Numbered from the stretch's first letter, positions 1 through 9,373 are shown. The stretch: 64,000 nucleotides of DNA from Dokdonia sinensis (GCF_003688895.1 NZ_REFV01000017.1:17520-81519); one strand, 5' to 3'. Translations and numbers: made by a program. Notes: generated from the letters alone by a model not told the origin.

Positions 1-174
1 CTGACAATCCAAAGCTTCACATATAGCTTCAAGTGTAGAAAACCTCACAGCCTTCGCCTTTCCAGATTTTAAGATAGACAGATTTGCCTCCGTAATTCCT
101 ACGATTTCTGCGAGCTCTTTGCTTCTCATTTTACGATCTGCCAGTACGACATCTAAGTTTATAATGATGGGCAT
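1..174 (-). CDS. Xre-family HTH regulator (YozG-like), partial at window edge
   Basis: The frame is open from an ATG at 174 down to base 1 with no stop, so 58 N-terminal residues are visible and the C-terminus lies outside the window. The residues MRSKELAEIVGITEANLSIL fit a small Xre/Cro helix-turn-helix, and the whole fits the short YozG-like regulators that usually accompany DUF2975 membrane proteins. It begins 3 bp after the stop of the DUF2975-like gene at 178-726, which implies cotranscription. Autoregulation of the operon is inferred from the family, not shown. Confidence 0.85.
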   Translation of the reverse strand, partial: MPIIINLDVVLADRKMRSKELAEIVGITEANLSILKSGKAKAVRFSTLEAICEALDCQ

Positions 175-177
175 AGG

Positions 178-726
178 CTATATGGTTAGGTCGTTTTCTA
201 TTTGGATTTCGACGCCTCTTTTTAAAACTTGAGCAATAATAAAGAGTATCCCTGCAAAAAGGATAAAGGCATCTGCGCCTTTTATAAATTCGTTCATTAC
301 TGAGAAATTTTCGGCATCAAGAAAAGCTTGACTAAGGCGGAGGGAAACATTGCTTAGGATACCAATGGTGAGCGAGACGTAACTCATTTTTGATACAATT
401 ACACTAAGGATAGGAGTAAAGGGGCGTTCAAATTTAATTTTGGCAAAAATCTGAGTGACAAAATATAAGAGCAAGGTTTTGAATATGAAACTCACCACTA
501 TTGAGATTGTAATCAGGTAATAGACTACCGGTGTCTTAGTAATGGTGTCAAATAGGTCAAGACCACTATAAAGTTCACTCGCACTTTCAGGATTAATTTG
601 TACCTGAATTAAAAATGAATAGGCTAAAATCCCTGTTTGAACGAGAAGCGATATAAATGTGAGCCAACTTATAGCCTGCATTACCTGCAGGATATTTTGT
701 GTTCTTGTTTTCTTAATTGGATTCAT
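178..726 (-). CDS. DUF2975-like membrane protein
   Basis: A 182-residue protein with about four hydrophobic segments (roughly residues 18-40, 62-90, 108-125 and 150-168) separated by short polar loops, as in the DUF2975 family of uncharacterised inner-membrane proteins. It sits between another membrane protein of the same type and an Xre regulator, all read leftward, with 10 bp upstream and 3 bp downstream spacing. That three-gene arrangement is the usual DUF2975 context. The molecular function is unknown. The family assignment rests on topology and neighbours. Confidence 0.7.
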   Translation of the reverse strand: MNPIKKTRTQNILQVMQAISWLTFISLLVQTGILAYSFLIQVQINPESASELYSGLDLFDTITKTPVVYYLITISIVVSFIFKTLLLYFVTQIFAKIKFERPFTPILSVIVSKMSYVSLTIGILSNVSLRLSQAFLDAENFSVMNEFIKGADAFILFAGILFIIAQVLKRGVEIQIENDLTI

Positions 727-736
727 AATCTAATTA

Positions 737-1249
737 TTAAACCGTTAATTCATTTTCTTCTTTTAAGGCCTTAGCCTGTAAAAAAGCTTCTCCAAAAAAC
801 ATAAAATAGAGCCCAACAATCACCAGAAAAACGGCTGTAAGGAACACACTGTCAAAACTTATTTGAAGTTTAGATAAGAGCACCAGTGGTCCAACAAACT
901 GAAGTAGCGCTGTTCCTATTCCTGTATAGACGAGGAATCTCCCGCCGTTCTTAAAACCATTTGAGACAGGTTCTGAAAACCCAACACCTTTGTGCAAGAA
1001 GGGAGTGGTCTGTTTTAAATGGTTAATAGCCAGAATGAAAACATAAAAAAGCCCTAAACAGCAAGCGGTATAGAGGATAGTACCCCACGCCCCAAAGTTG
1101 ACACTATCCAAGCCATCACAGCCGTCTGTTTCAATCGTTTTCCCGCTAAAGAAAAGAGCTATTGCGCCAGCGCAAGCCAAATAGAAAAACAGATTCAATC
1201 CATAATAAAAGTACTTTATGATAGTACTTAAGGTAGAGATATTTTTCAT
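737..1249 (-). CDS. DUF2975-like membrane protein, first gene of operon
   Basis: A 170-residue protein with four predicted membrane segments (about 12-34, 52-75, 103-125 and 133-155) and a charged C-terminus ending KALKEENELTV. Its tail resembles that of the downstream 182-residue protein (ENDLTI), so the two look like diverged paralogues. As first gene of the operon it follows the AT-rich region 1250-1517. The start is the ATG at 1249; no Shine-Dalgarno motif precedes it, as normal in Bacteroidota. Function unknown. Confidence 0.7.
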   Translation of the reverse strand: MKNISTLSTIIKYFYYGLNLFFYLACAGAIALFFSGKTIETDGCDGLDSVNFGAWGTILYTACCLGLFYVFILAINHLKQTTPFLHKGVGFSEPVSNGFKNGGRFLVYTGIGTALLQFVGPLVLLSKLQISFDSVFLTAVFLVIVGLYFMFFGEAFLQAKALKEENELTV

Positions 1250-1283
1250 TTTATTATTGTTTTACGATAACAAATATATAAAA

Positions 1284-1302
1284 ATTATTGAAAAACAATA
1301 AT
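1284..1302. promoter_or_regulatory. Inverted repeat upstream of DUF2975/Xre operon, candidate operator
   Basis: ATTATTG, five A, CAATAAT forms a perfect 7-bp inverted repeat about 35 bp upstream of the first gene of the operon. Its location suits an operator for the encoded Xre regulator. The region is very AT-rich, so chance symmetry is possible. Confidence 0.25.
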
Positions 1303-1517
1303 AATATTTTTGAATTATATATCAAATTGACAAGCTTGTACTCTAAACTTATTGACATTAAATGCGACAATGGCTCTCGGATAAATAAGAAATATTGATT
1401 AATAAATAGTGAGTCGAGCCTTTTGATTTTTATCTAGAAGTTATGAAATTCCCACAGCCACAATACAAAATTATTTAAGTTTGATTATTCTTTTAATAAG
1501 AAAGGGAGTGGTAATAA

Positions 1518-3383
1518 TTAAGTGAGAGACTTCAAGAATATAGTGAGATCATCCGTATTACTAAGTTCTAGTTTCTTACGAATTTTATGACGATAATTAT
1601 CTACAGTAACGGAGCTAATGTTAAGTTGATTTGCTATATCCTTAGAAGATTTATCCAAACGGACTAAAGTGGCAATTTTAATCTCACGTTTAGTCAAGTC
1701 AGGATAATTATGAGTTAAACAGCCTATAAAATCAGATGCAAGATCGTTATCAAGATGGAGGGAGTTGATTTTTTCTTTGTCTATTTCAAGAATTGATTTA
1801 AGTGTTTGCAACGCTATTTTCTTTGACTCAGGATTTTGAGTTGAGAGGCCTTGAAGTCGGTCCTTAAAAGTTTCAAGTAATTGGTTTTTCTCTCTAAAAA
1901 GTAATGCGACATCGGTCAGCTCTTCATTTTTTGTCGTATTAAGGGTAGCTAAATATTCAGTCTCCTTAAGGAGGGCATTTCTATTTGCAATATAAATATT
2001 GCGCCTATGTAAAAAAATAAGAGTAAGTAAAACCAACAATAATATTGAGGCTACGATGATGACAATATTTCTTTGTCTTACCACTTTAAGGTTTTTGCGC
2101 TCAATTTCGATTCTTTTATCCTTATATGCAAGTTCTCTTTGATGAGCGTTAAAGGTGAATTTAACGAGATCATTTTTTAATTTATTCTTTGACGAATCAT
2201 CTGTAGCTACATTAGAAGACTTAGCCAAAAAATTCAAAAGACGAGTTGAGAGGGATTCCGTATCGTCACTTTTATATATTTTCTCTAAACTTTCAAGCTC
2301 ACTTTGAGTCAAAGTTCTCAGTAAACCCGAATCTTGCCACTTGCTAACAAATTCATCCAAGCGTTGTTCTTTTAAATTAGAATTTTCAGAAGTGTTTTCA
2401 AGTATTAAATCTTTATCCACGCTGAATTCTATGGATGGGAACGAATATTTCGAAAGCAAATAGTCTAATTCCTTTCTCGATGCCTGAAACGCCAATTGTT
2501 GCTTATTTTCCTTAGATATTAGGCCTTTATAATACGTCGATGTAGTATGTTCGTATTGAAGTTCATATTTTTTTGCGTAGTTGTAAGCGCTGTCAACGTA
2601 GGGGGTTGCTTCTTCAAATTTCCCTACTTCTATATAAATTCCTGATAAATTAAGCCAGGCGCCCACAAGATAGTTTTTGGGAAGGTCAGACAAGCCCTTC
2701 ACAATATTTAGCGCTCTTTCAAAATAGAATATGGATTCTTCGCTATTACCCAGAGAGCTATGTATCGATGCTAGTGAAGTGTAAAGCTCTGCAAGAAGTC
2801 CAGGAGACTCTTGTAGGTAAGGACTTTCTTTAATTTCTTCCAATTGCAAAAGTGCCTCTTCTAAATATTCAGAACGTATTAGGGTTCGAGCAATATCCAA
2901 GCGGTTTAAAACTTCTAATGTATCAAGAGAGCGAGAATTGACCTCTTTGTAAAAATTTTCTGCCTCTAAAAAAGTCTCTAGACTTTTTATACGCTCATTA
3001 TTCATTTCATAGGCTCTTCCTAAGGCCTTGTAGACTAGTCCCAATTCTTTAGTAGGTTCTAGAGGAGTCAGAAAATGGCGTGCATTGTTCAAGCTCTGCA
3101 TCCCTTCCTCTAATATACCTTTCTCAATTAGAATTTTACCAATATGATATTGAGCCACACCCATCTTTGTACTATCTAGCTTTTTTGCTATGGAGGCATC
3201 ATATAAATTGAAATAATGAAGAGTGCTATCCTTCTCGTTGGGATCAAAACTTAGTGCTTTTTTATAGTCTGGGTGGTCTATTTCTATATAGCGAATAGAC
3301 TCTGGAGGCGTGTCCTTGTCCATTTGTTTGCAACCTAGTAGAGAGAAGGTTATGATTAAAAAAAATGTAAGAAATATCTTCAT
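1518..3383 (-). CDS. TPR-repeat membrane lipoprotein with C-terminal LuxR-type HTH
   Basis: 621 residues. The N-terminus is a lipoprotein signal with a lipobox ending LLGC. Residues about 40-330 are helical repeats typical of TPRs. A single membrane segment lies at about 437-460 (IVIIVASILLLVLLTLIFLH), followed by a coiled linker and a LuxR/GerE-type HTH at about 560-621 (LTKREIKIATLVR, KDIANQLNISSVTVDNYRHK). This is the Bacteroidota design in which periplasmic TPRs sense a signal and a cytosolic HTH acts on transcription. A lipobox together with a transmembrane helix is odd, and the N-terminal segment may instead be an uncleaved signal. The target is unknown; the divergent secreted-protein gene downstream of 3500 is a candidate. 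Confidence 0.85.
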   Translation of the reverse strand: MKIFLTFFLIITFSLLGCKQMDKDTPPESIRYIEIDHPDYKKALSFDPNEKDSTLHYFNLYDASIAKKLDSTKMGVAQYHIGKILIEKGILEEGMQSLNNARHFLTPLEPTKELGLVYKALGRAYEMNNERIKSLETFLEAENFYKEVNSRSLDTLEVLNRLDIARTLIRSEYLEEALLQLEEIKESPYLQESPGLLAELYTSLASIHSSLGNSEESIFYFERALNIVKGLSDLPKNYLVGAWLNLSGIYIEVGKFEEATPYVDSAYNYAKKYELQYEHTTSTYYKGLISKENKQQLAFQASRKELDYLLSKYSFPSIEFSVDKDLILENTSENSNLKEQRLDEFVSKWQDSGLLRTLTQSELESLEKIYKSDDTESLSTRLLNFLAKSSNVATDDSSKNKLKNDLVKFTFNAHQRELAYKDKRIEIERKNLKVVRQRNIVIIVASILLLVLLTLIFLHRRNIYIANRNALLKETEYLATLNTTKNEELTDVALLFREKNQLLETFKDRLQGLSTQNPESKKIALQTLKSILEIDKEKINSLHLDNDLASDFIGCLTHNYPDLTKREIKIATLVRLDKSSKDIANQLNISSVTVDNYRHKIRKKLELSNTDDLTIFLKSLT

Positions 3384-3708
3384 TAGAAAGCCTTAAACAA
3401 GTTTTGTGAGATAAAAGTAAGATAAACTTCCTATAATCAGTAGCTTTTGTTAGATAACTGTGAGAAGGTATGAAGATATGTATGGCTAGACAATTCTAGA
3501 TTTGAGCCGTATAAATTATCAAAATATTGTAATGGTTATGAGACAATTATATAAGATTAAAAAAAGAATAACAGGATTACTTGCCTGTGTACAAATGTTG
3601 TTTTCAGATAGGATAGATGTTCCGCCCGTTGTTGCGGAAATTATGCCATTAAAAAGAAGATCTCCTAAGAAAACAATAGAATGGTTGCTTAACATAATAT
3701 ATGAGATA

Positions 3709-4431
3709 ATGCATAAAGCAACGCACCCTAATCAAAATTCAAAAACAACTCAAATTTCAGGGATTTTCCTGTTTTGTGCATTATCCTCATCTTTTGCCCA
3801 AATAGGAATTAATACAACCTCACCTACACGAGATCTGGATGTTAATGGAGATTTACGTATTAGAAACTTACCGAGTCAAAATGTAAATGAATCTAATTTT
3901 CTAACAACAGATGCAAATGGGAACATCGGACAATCTACAGCCTATATTTTATCAGATGTTGATGCTGTAATTGCTTCTACTAATGTAGATAGAACTGTAA
4001 CTGGTTTAGGTATAAGAGATAACGTGCCCCTGGGATTGTCCATTAGGACAACAATTCCAGCAAATAAAGAAGGACTAGTGATAATACAGTACTCCGTCCC
4101 TGTGGGTATTTCATCATTTACAGAGCCTAGAGGATATTATGGGATTCGTTTCTTAAGAAATGGTGTCGAGGCAGTAGAAGGTTCACGTAAATTTTCGATG
4201 ATGAAAGAGGGTCACGCAAATATGGTTTCAGTTTCTAATGTTTATGTTGAGCATTTTAGTCCTCGGCCCAATGATAGGACGATAACTTTTAACTGCAAAG
4301 GCTATATAGAACAGCGCAGTGGTAGCGGTGCCAATAGATCACATACCTACAGATTTAATATGTGGAGTACAGGTACTCCTAATTTTAATTGGGGTAGGGC
4401 CACAATTAGTAAACAAGTCTTTATACGTTAG
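3709..4431 (+). CDS. Secreted protein with Bacteroidota IGINTTSP N-terminal motif
   Basis: From the ATG at 3709 the product has about 240 residues, with a signal peptide (ISGIFLFCALSSSFA) and a mature N-terminus QIGINTTSPTRDLDVNGDLR. This motif opens many secreted Flavobacteriaceae proteins whose repeats resemble tail-fibre-like autotransported domains. The remainder is beta-rich and unrecognised. The same frame is open upstream to a TTG at 3502 and would add 69 residues (309 in total), including a basic stretch. I prefer 3709 because it places the signal peptide near the N-terminus. No T9SS C-terminal sorting domain is visible. Confidence 0.7.
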   Translation: MHKATHPNQNSKTTQISGIFLFCALSSSFAQIGINTTSPTRDLDVNGDLRIRNLPSQNVNESNFLTTDANGNIGQSTAYILSDVDAVIASTNVDRTVTGLGIRDNVPLGLSIRTTIPANKEGLVIIQYSVPVGISSFTEPRGYYGIRFLRNGVEAVEGSRKFSMMKEGHANMVSVSNVYVEHFSPRPNDRTITFNCKGYIEQRSGSGANRSHTYRFNMWSTGTPNFNWGRATISKQVFIR

Positions 4432-4542
4432 GAATCCATATAAGTCTTTATCCTAAATATGACAAAGATATAAGTTACTAGGTCGCCATAGAAATTACAA
4501 TTCATAAGATTGCTTTCACCTCTAATTGTGATCCACCTGAAG

Positions 4543-4569
4543 TCCCGGATTTCATCTTGATATTCGGGA
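4543..4569. terminator. Possible weak terminator hairpin
   Basis: TCCCGGAT and ATTCGGGA pair over 7 of 8 positions with an 11-base loop, between the convergent secreted-protein and M61 peptidase genes. The downstream T-run is short, so this is tentative. Nothing else is seen in 4432-4644. Confidence 0.3.
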
Positions 4570-4644
4570 TTTCTCTTATAAGAAAATTAAAACAGTAAAC
4601 AAATATAACTTTGAAGATCGAAGGTGTATTTGTTTAATGTTCGC

Positions 4645-6417
4645 CTACTGCTTCCCAAGCCAAGCATCCCTAGCCTTCTCTACTTTAGATTTTACATTAG
4701 TATTCATCTCAATAAGATACGTTGGGTCTGAGACTAAAGTCATCGTTGCGGTTTTGGTTTCGCCAAAACGTTCGTAAGCAATACTTAGAATCTCTCCCAC
4801 TTTTGAGGCGGCGATGACCTCGTTAAAATCTTCGGCTTCTTCGATGTTTTTATCGTTTACTTTTAAAATAAGATCTCCTTTTTCCAGTCCTGCGAGATAT
4901 GCTGGAGTACCTTGGTTTACCGTTCTTGCAATGGAGATACCTTTTGACGATTTCTCCGTGGTCATTCCTGTAAACGGTTTCTTGGAGTCTTGCGTGATGG
5001 TAAGTCCTACCTGTTTAAACAGTTGCTCGTAATCTGGCATCTCACTGTTGTATATGTATTTTGAGAAGTACGCTTTCGCGAAAGCGGCACCCGCATATTC
5101 CCCCAAAACCCCCTCAAGGTTTTCAATCGTATACGCCACTTCAGTTTTGCCGTATTTTTTCCAAACGCGTTTAAAGAAATCATCCAGATTCAGTTCATTT
5201 GCCCTAAGCTCAAGATCAAGGGCGAGGCCCAGCACGCTACCGTAGGAATAGTATGAGATGAAAGTATTCCCGCGATTTACAGGATCTACCGAGGTCGCGG
5301 CATCTACAAATGGCGCTTGGTAGCTCATCTCAATTGGGTTAAAGTAAGCGCGTGCTGGCGAATTCCAAACATAATTGAACGTACGGTTAAGACCTTTAAC
5401 ATAATCCTCTGGCGTGATGATGCCCGCTCTGGCCAGGATGAGGTTCGTATAATAGCTGGTAAAACCTTCGGCAAACCAGAGGCTACCGCTCATATTTGCA
5501 GCTGTAAAGTCAAAGGGTTCGAGGTCATCCGGACGGATGCGCTCCACGTTCCAAGCGTGGAAAAACTCGTGTGACACCGTGCCTATGTTTCCTTGCATGC
5601 CACCATCTGCCAGTGTCTCCCGGTCCGTTAGGATTGTGCTATTGCGGTGCTCCATCCCATCGCCAGAAACGTGGGGCAGGTAACAGGCAAGAAAGGTGTA
5701 CTCCCCGTAATCAAAGGTGGGCAACTCGCCAAAAACTGCCTTTTCCTGCTCCACAACACCCTGTACATTTTTCCAGTACGTATCAAAATCGTTGGCAGTA
5801 TCTGGGCTGTGTAGCACAAACCGAATATTCTGTTCATCCACTTTATACTCCCGCAATTTATAATCACTTATCTCCGTGGGACTATCCATAAAATACTGGA
5901 GATTTGGCGCATAATAGGTAGTATCGCTCAGTTTTTTGAGCTGCGTGGCCACTTTCCAGTTCAAATCTTCACGTATTTTAAAGGTCACTTCGATAGGTCT
6001 TTCCTCGGTATTTTCCATAAACATAAATGTCGCGGGCATATTGAGGTGCGCGTGGGTTTCATCTATTTGAGAGTAAGTACCGTCTGCACGGTCGGCAAAT
6101 AGGGTATAGGTGACGTTTACCGTCCCATCGTGTCCAGAAATTTCCCAAGAATACGGGTCAGGACGAGAGGTTTTGAGTATTTCGCCCTTAATGTTTGTGG
6201 CTTTGAGGTCGTACACATTTTTGGCAAACTCGTGTATCGCATAGCGCCCTGGCGAGGTGCGCGGCATTCTCACGGTCACGGTATTCGTTTTGATACCAGG
6301 GAAGGATGCCGTGATGTGCGCCTCGTGGTGCGTTGCATTCTCAAAGGAAATTGTGTAGCTGTTCGTCTGTCCGTAAGTGACAGCAGTTAGTAAAAGAGCA
6401 AAAAGTAGCAAACGCAT
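4645..6417 (-). CDS. M61 family metallopeptidase with PDZ domain
   Basis: 590 residues with a signal peptide (MRLLLFALLLTAVTYGQ). The zinc motif HEFFHAWNVERIRP near residue 279 is the HExxH signature of glycyl-aminopeptidase-like M61 peptidases, preceded by the usual beta-rich N-domain. A PDZ domain occupies about 480-565 (AYLAGLEKGDLILKVND). The enzyme should act in the periplasm or at the cell surface as an aminopeptidase. One perfect copy of the 14-bp palindrome (5072-5085) lies in the coding sequence and encodes AFAKA in the helical region after the catalytic domain. The gene is divergent from bioF with only 44 bp between them. Confidence 0.93.
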   Translation of the reverse strand: MRLLLFALLLTAVTYGQTNSYTISFENATHHEAHITASFPGIKTNTVTVRMPRTSPGRYAIHEFAKNVYDLKATNIKGEILKTSRPDPYSWEISGHDGTVNVTYTLFADRADGTYSQIDETHAHLNMPATFMFMENTEERPIEVTFKIREDLNWKVATQLKKLSDTTYYAPNLQYFMDSPTEISDYKLREYKVDEQNIRFVLHSPDTANDFDTYWKNVQGVVEQEKAVFGELPTFDYGEYTFLACYLPHVSGDGMEHRNSTILTDRETLADGGMQGNIGTVSHEFFHAWNVERIRPDDLEPFDFTAANMSGSLWFAEGFTSYYTNLILARAGIITPEDYVKGLNRTFNYVWNSPARAYFNPIEMSYQAPFVDAATSVDPVNRGNTFISYYSYGSVLGLALDLELRANELNLDDFFKRVWKKYGKTEVAYTIENLEGVLGEYAGAAFAKAYFSKYIYNSEMPDYEQLFKQVGLTITQDSKKPFTGMTTEKSSKGISIARTVNQGTPAYLAGLEKGDLILKVNDKNIEEAEDFNEVIAASKVGEILSIAYERFGETKTATMTLVSDPTYLIEMNTNVKSKVEKARDAWLGKQ

Positions 6418-6461
6418 AGTTGTAAAGTTTAGACCCTAAAAGTACATAAGAAACTACAGTT

Positions 6462-7760
6462 ATGGCACCCCGTAAAATGAATTTCAACGCCTATCTTTAC
6501 CGTATGTTACCGCACAAACTTCAGCATAAACTTCAGCAACGCACGGAGGATAATTCGTTGCGTGAGCTTACGGAGCCTTCTGGTTTGATTGATTTTTCTT
6601 CTAATGATTACTTAGGGTTTTCTAGTGATAGCGTTACTTCGACTGCGCTCAGTACGAGTTTCGCGAAAGCGATCTCCAAAAAGACCCAAGACATTTTACA
6701 TAAAAACGGCTTATCCTCAAATGGAGCGACAGGTAGCCGATTGCTAACCGGGAATCATAAACTCTACGCCCTTGCCGAAAGTGCCATCGCGAGTTTTCAC
6801 GAGAGTGAAGCTGCGCTAATTTTCAATAGCGGGTATGATGCAAACATTGGTTTTTTTCAATCTGTACCGCAACGCGGAGATTTGATTATTTACGATGAAT
6901 ACATTCACGCCAGCATACGTGACGGCATCCAGATGAGCCTTGCGAGAGGTTACAAATTCAAGCACAACGATGTCGCCCATTTAGATACAACCATTTCCCG
7001 CTTACGCGAAATGCATCACTTAAACGACACTGCAACTAATGCCGAAATCTATGTCGTTACCGAATCTGTTTTCTCGATGGATGGCGATACCCCGGACCTT
7101 AAGACCATTATCGAAATTTGTAAAAAGCACCGTGTACATCTCATTGTAGACGAAGCGCACGCAGTAGGAGTAATGGGTGAGAGCGGAGAAGGAGTGGTAC
7201 AATCCTTAGGGTTGCAAGGCGATGTTTTTGCGCGTGTCGTGACTTTTGGAAAAGCACTGGGCGCTCACGGCGCAGCTATTTTAGGAAGTGAAGAGTTGAA
7301 AGGTTATTTGGTCAACTTTGCAAGATCACTTATCTATACAACCGCTTTACCTCCACACTCGGTTGCGACGATTATGGCTGGATACGAGCAACTAGTTGCG
7401 AGCGCCGAAGGCGCGAAGCAATCTGCTGCGATCCAAAACCAAGTTGAGAGCAAAGCGAAGCAACCCGCTGCGATCAAAAAACTACAAACCCTAATAAACC
7501 ACTTCAACACCCAACTAAGAACCCAAAATCTAACATCACATTTCATCCCTAGCACCTCGGCAATCCATTGCGCCGTAATTCAAGACGTGGAGAAAGTAAA
7601 AGCGCTTTCACAGGAATTGGAAAAACAGGGTTTTAATGTAAAACCCATACTGTCTCCCACTGTGCCAAAAGGACAAGAGCGCCTGCGCATTTGCCTACAC
7701 GCATTTAATACGGAGGAGGAAATAGAAAGATTACTGTCAATTATTAAGGAACATATTTAA
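6462..7760 (+). CDS. bioF: 8-amino-7-oxononanoate synthase
   Basis: A PLP enzyme that condenses a pimeloyl thioester with alanine, the first dedicated step of biotin ring assembly. Fold-type I motifs are present: FSSNDYLGF near the N-terminus, the PLP aspartate in VDEAHAVGVMG, and the Schiff-base lysine in TFGKALGAHGA near residue 264. At 432 residues it is about 40 longer than usual; the excess includes an in-frame tandem insert (7394-7481) reading VASAEGAKQSAAIQNQ then VESKAKQPAAIKKL, not expected in this family. A near-match of the 14-bp palindrome encodes FAKAIS at 6658-6671. The ATG at 6477 is an alternative start. bioD follows. Confidence 0.94.
   Translation: MAPRKMNFNAYLYRMLPHKLQHKLQQRTEDNSLRELTEPSGLIDFSSNDYLGFSSDSVTSTALSTSFAKAISKKTQDILHKNGLSSNGATGSRLLTGNHKLYALAESAIASFHESEAALIFNSGYDANIGFFQSVPQRGDLIIYDEYIHASIRDGIQMSLARGYKFKHNDVAHLDTTISRLREMHHLNDTATNAEIYVVTESVFSMDGDTPDLKTIIEICKKHRVHLIVDEAHAVGVMGESGEGVVQSLGLQGDVFARVVTFGKALGAHGAAILGSEELKGYLVNFARSLIYTTALPPHSVATIMAGYEQLVASAEGAKQSAAIQNQVESKAKQPAAIKKLQTLINHFNTQLRTQNLTSHFIPSTSAIHCAVIQDVEKVKALSQELEKQGFNVKPILSPTVPKGQERLRICLHAFNTEEEIERLLSIIKEHI
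7394..7481 (+). repeat. Tandem in-frame coding insert in bioF
   Basis: Two imperfect units, each running AGTTG(C/A)GAGC...GCGAAGCAA(T/C)C(T/C)GCTGCGATC, spaced 48 bp apart and kept in frame. A close relative of the AGTTGCGAGC...GCGAAGCAACC part occurs on the other strand at 39613-39639 inside the alpha-2-macroglobulin gene. The units encode Ala/Lys/Gln-rich peptide at a likely surface loop. Confidence 0.7.
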
Positions 7761-7775
7761 GACTACAAAGTGCTA

Positions 7776-7830
7776 CTCCCCTTGGCGAGGGGAGGTGGCT
7801 TCGACGATAGGAGAAGGTGGAGGGGTGTAA
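7776..7830. repeat. GC-rich hairpin repeat between bioF and bioD
   Basis: CTCCCCT-TGGCG-AGGGGAG (7776-7794) is a perfect 7-bp stem, followed by a G-rich tract. It resembles the hairpin within the alpha-2-macroglobulin coding sequence at 39540-39558. The 16 bases at 7800-7815 (TTCGACGATAGGAGAA) recur exactly at 52056-52071, marking a dispersed repeat family. Confidence 0.6.
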
Positions 7831-7859
7831 GCACATTGTAAAATAAAAAAGAACGAACT

Positions 7860-8486
7860 ATGAAAAACCAAACTTACTTCATCACTGGCATCTCTACAGA
7901 CGTGGGAAAGACCATTGCCGCCGCTATCATCACCGAAGCCCTAAAAGCCGACTACTGGAAACCAGTACAAGCAGGAGATCTGGACAACAGCGATACGCAC
8001 AAAGTAAAGCGATTGGTTAAAAATGACATATCGCAATATCACGATAATACGTATGCGCTAAAAACCCCAATGAGCCCCCACGCAGCTGCAGCAATAGACG
8101 GCGTAACTATAAAAGCCACCGATTTTAAACGCCCAAAAACCAAAAATAATCTAGTGATTGAAGGTGCGGGAGGATTGCTTGTACCCCTTAACGACACAGA
8201 AACTATTATTGATCTTATCCAGCCCACAGATAAAGTAATCGTAGTTTCCAGACATTATTTGGGAAGCATAAACCACACCTTAATGACCATTGAAATTCTT
8301 AAAAGCCGTGGTTTTAAAAACATAGGTATCCTTTTTTCTGGAGAAGAACACCCCACAACCGAAAGTATCATCAAGAAGATGACTGAGGTAACGATTATAG
8401 GACGTATAGATGAGGAGCCTTATTTTGACCAGAATGTGGTTTGTGAGTATGCGGAGGAGTTGCGTGAGGGGTTAGTTGGGGTTTGA
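7860..8486 (+). CDS. bioD: Dethiobiotin synthetase
   Basis: 208 residues. An ATP-dependent carboxylase that closes the ureido ring of dethiobiotin from 7,8-diaminopelargonate and CO2. The phosphate-binding loop GISTDVGKT lies at residues 10-18, the position and form typical of BioD (GxxTDVGKT). KPVQAGD (substrate lysine region) and the VIEGAGGLLVPL motif are also present. Length is slightly below the usual 220-230. It follows bioF across a 99-bp gap filled by a repeat, so transcription from bioF is plausible. Beyond its stop the base composition drops sharply into the inserted nucleotidyltransferase pair. Confidence 0.93.
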   Translation: MKNQTYFITGISTDVGKTIAAAIITEALKADYWKPVQAGDLDNSDTHKVKRLVKNDISQYHDNTYALKTPMSPHAAAAIDGVTIKATDFKRPKTKNNLVIEGAGGLLVPLNDTETIIDLIQPTDKVIVVSRHYLGSINHTLMTIEILKSRGFKNIGILFSGEEHPTTESIIKKMTEVTIIGRIDEEPYFDQNVVCEYAEELREGLVGV

Positions 8487-8495
8487 GTATATTTA

Positions 8496-8553
8496 CGGTA
8501 TATCGATGACAATAATCCGTTGTTATCTTGAGAATTTTGCGGTATATCAACGA
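8496..8553. repeat. Direct repeat at the bioD / nucleotidyltransferase junction
   Basis: CGGTATATCGATGA (8496-8509) and CGGTATATCAACGA (8540-8553) are imperfect direct repeats 44 bp apart, located where composition changes from the biotin genes to the AT-rich insert. No matching right-hand copy was seen in 10433-10537. Confidence 0.35.
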
Positions 8554-8613
8554 TAAAAGTTATTATATAGCAAGTTAACATTCATTTTGAACAAACTCAC
8601 AGATTAGAATAAT

Positions 8614-9372
8614 ATGACAGAAAAAATAATTCAATATTTAGACAAAATCGAAAAGGAAAAAGAGATAAAGATTCTTTTAGCTTGTGAAACAGGTTCGAGA
8701 GCTTGGGGATTTCCTTCACCCGATAGCGATTTTGATATTAGAATTATCTACGTTCATAAAAAAGATTGGTACTTATCATTGTCCGAAAAAAATGATAGTA
8801 TCGAACTAATGTTTGAAAACAACGACATTGATATAACGGGTTGGGATTTGCGAAAATCCTTAAGACTTTTACAAAAATCAAATCCGCCTTTATTGGAAAG
8901 AATTCAATCGCCAATTCTTTACAAATCAGATAATGATTTTTTAGTTAAAATAAATGAAATAGCAAATTCTCAATATTCGAGAATTGCCACAATTCATCAT
9001 TACTTAAGTATGGCTAAAAAGTTCACAGAAGAACTAAAAGAAAAGGAAGACTATAAATTAAAAAACTTCTTTTACGCTTTACGTTCTGCAACTGCTTGTA
9101 AATGGATTTTAGAGAGAGAAGAAATGCCACCAATTGAATTTCAAAAAATGATTGATGGATTAAATATTGAAAGTAATTTATTAAATCGTATTGGCGAACT
9201 AATAGAACTCAAAGCTACAATAAGCGAAAGTTATTTACACAAAGGAGAAAATGAACTTATTAGCTTTATCGAAAATTGTATAAATTCTGCTAACGAACAA
9301 AGGAATTCATTGCCTTCTTCAAAAGGAGACGTAAAAGAGTTAAATTCATTTTTCTTAAAAATGCTTTCCTAA
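8614..9372 (+). CDS. Predicted nucleotidyltransferase, RlaP/YcgL-like (first of pair)
   Basis: 252 residues. The N-terminal motif CETGSRAWGFPSPDSDFDIR (about 25-43) is the GS...DxD active site of DNA polymerase beta-type nucleotidyltransferases, in the form of the PF10127/RlaP (YcgL) family. A third acidic position is available in NDIDITGWDL (about 70-80). All catalytic elements are therefore present. The substrate is unknown; members of this family include RNA-repair-associated nucleotidyltransferases. The gene is strikingly AT-rich compared with bioD and bioA and is followed after 1 bp by a second nucleotidyltransferase, which suggests a transferred two-gene cassette. Confidence 0.85.
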   Translation: MTEKIIQYLDKIEKEKEIKILLACETGSRAWGFPSPDSDFDIRIIYVHKKDWYLSLSEKNDSIELMFENNDIDITGWDLRKSLRLLQKSNPPLLERIQSPILYKSDNDFLVKINEIANSQYSRIATIHHYLSMAKKFTEELKEKEDYKLKNFFYALRSATACKWILEREEMPPIEFQKMIDGLNIESNLLNRIGELIELKATISESYLHKGENELISFIENCINSANEQRNSLPSSKGDVKELNSFFLKMLS

Positions 9373-9373
9373 A

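Noticed and set aside
5317..5891. Plus-strand open frames within the M61 peptidase gene
   Set aside because: They overlap a complete peptidase with catalytic motifs and show no recognisable protein features.
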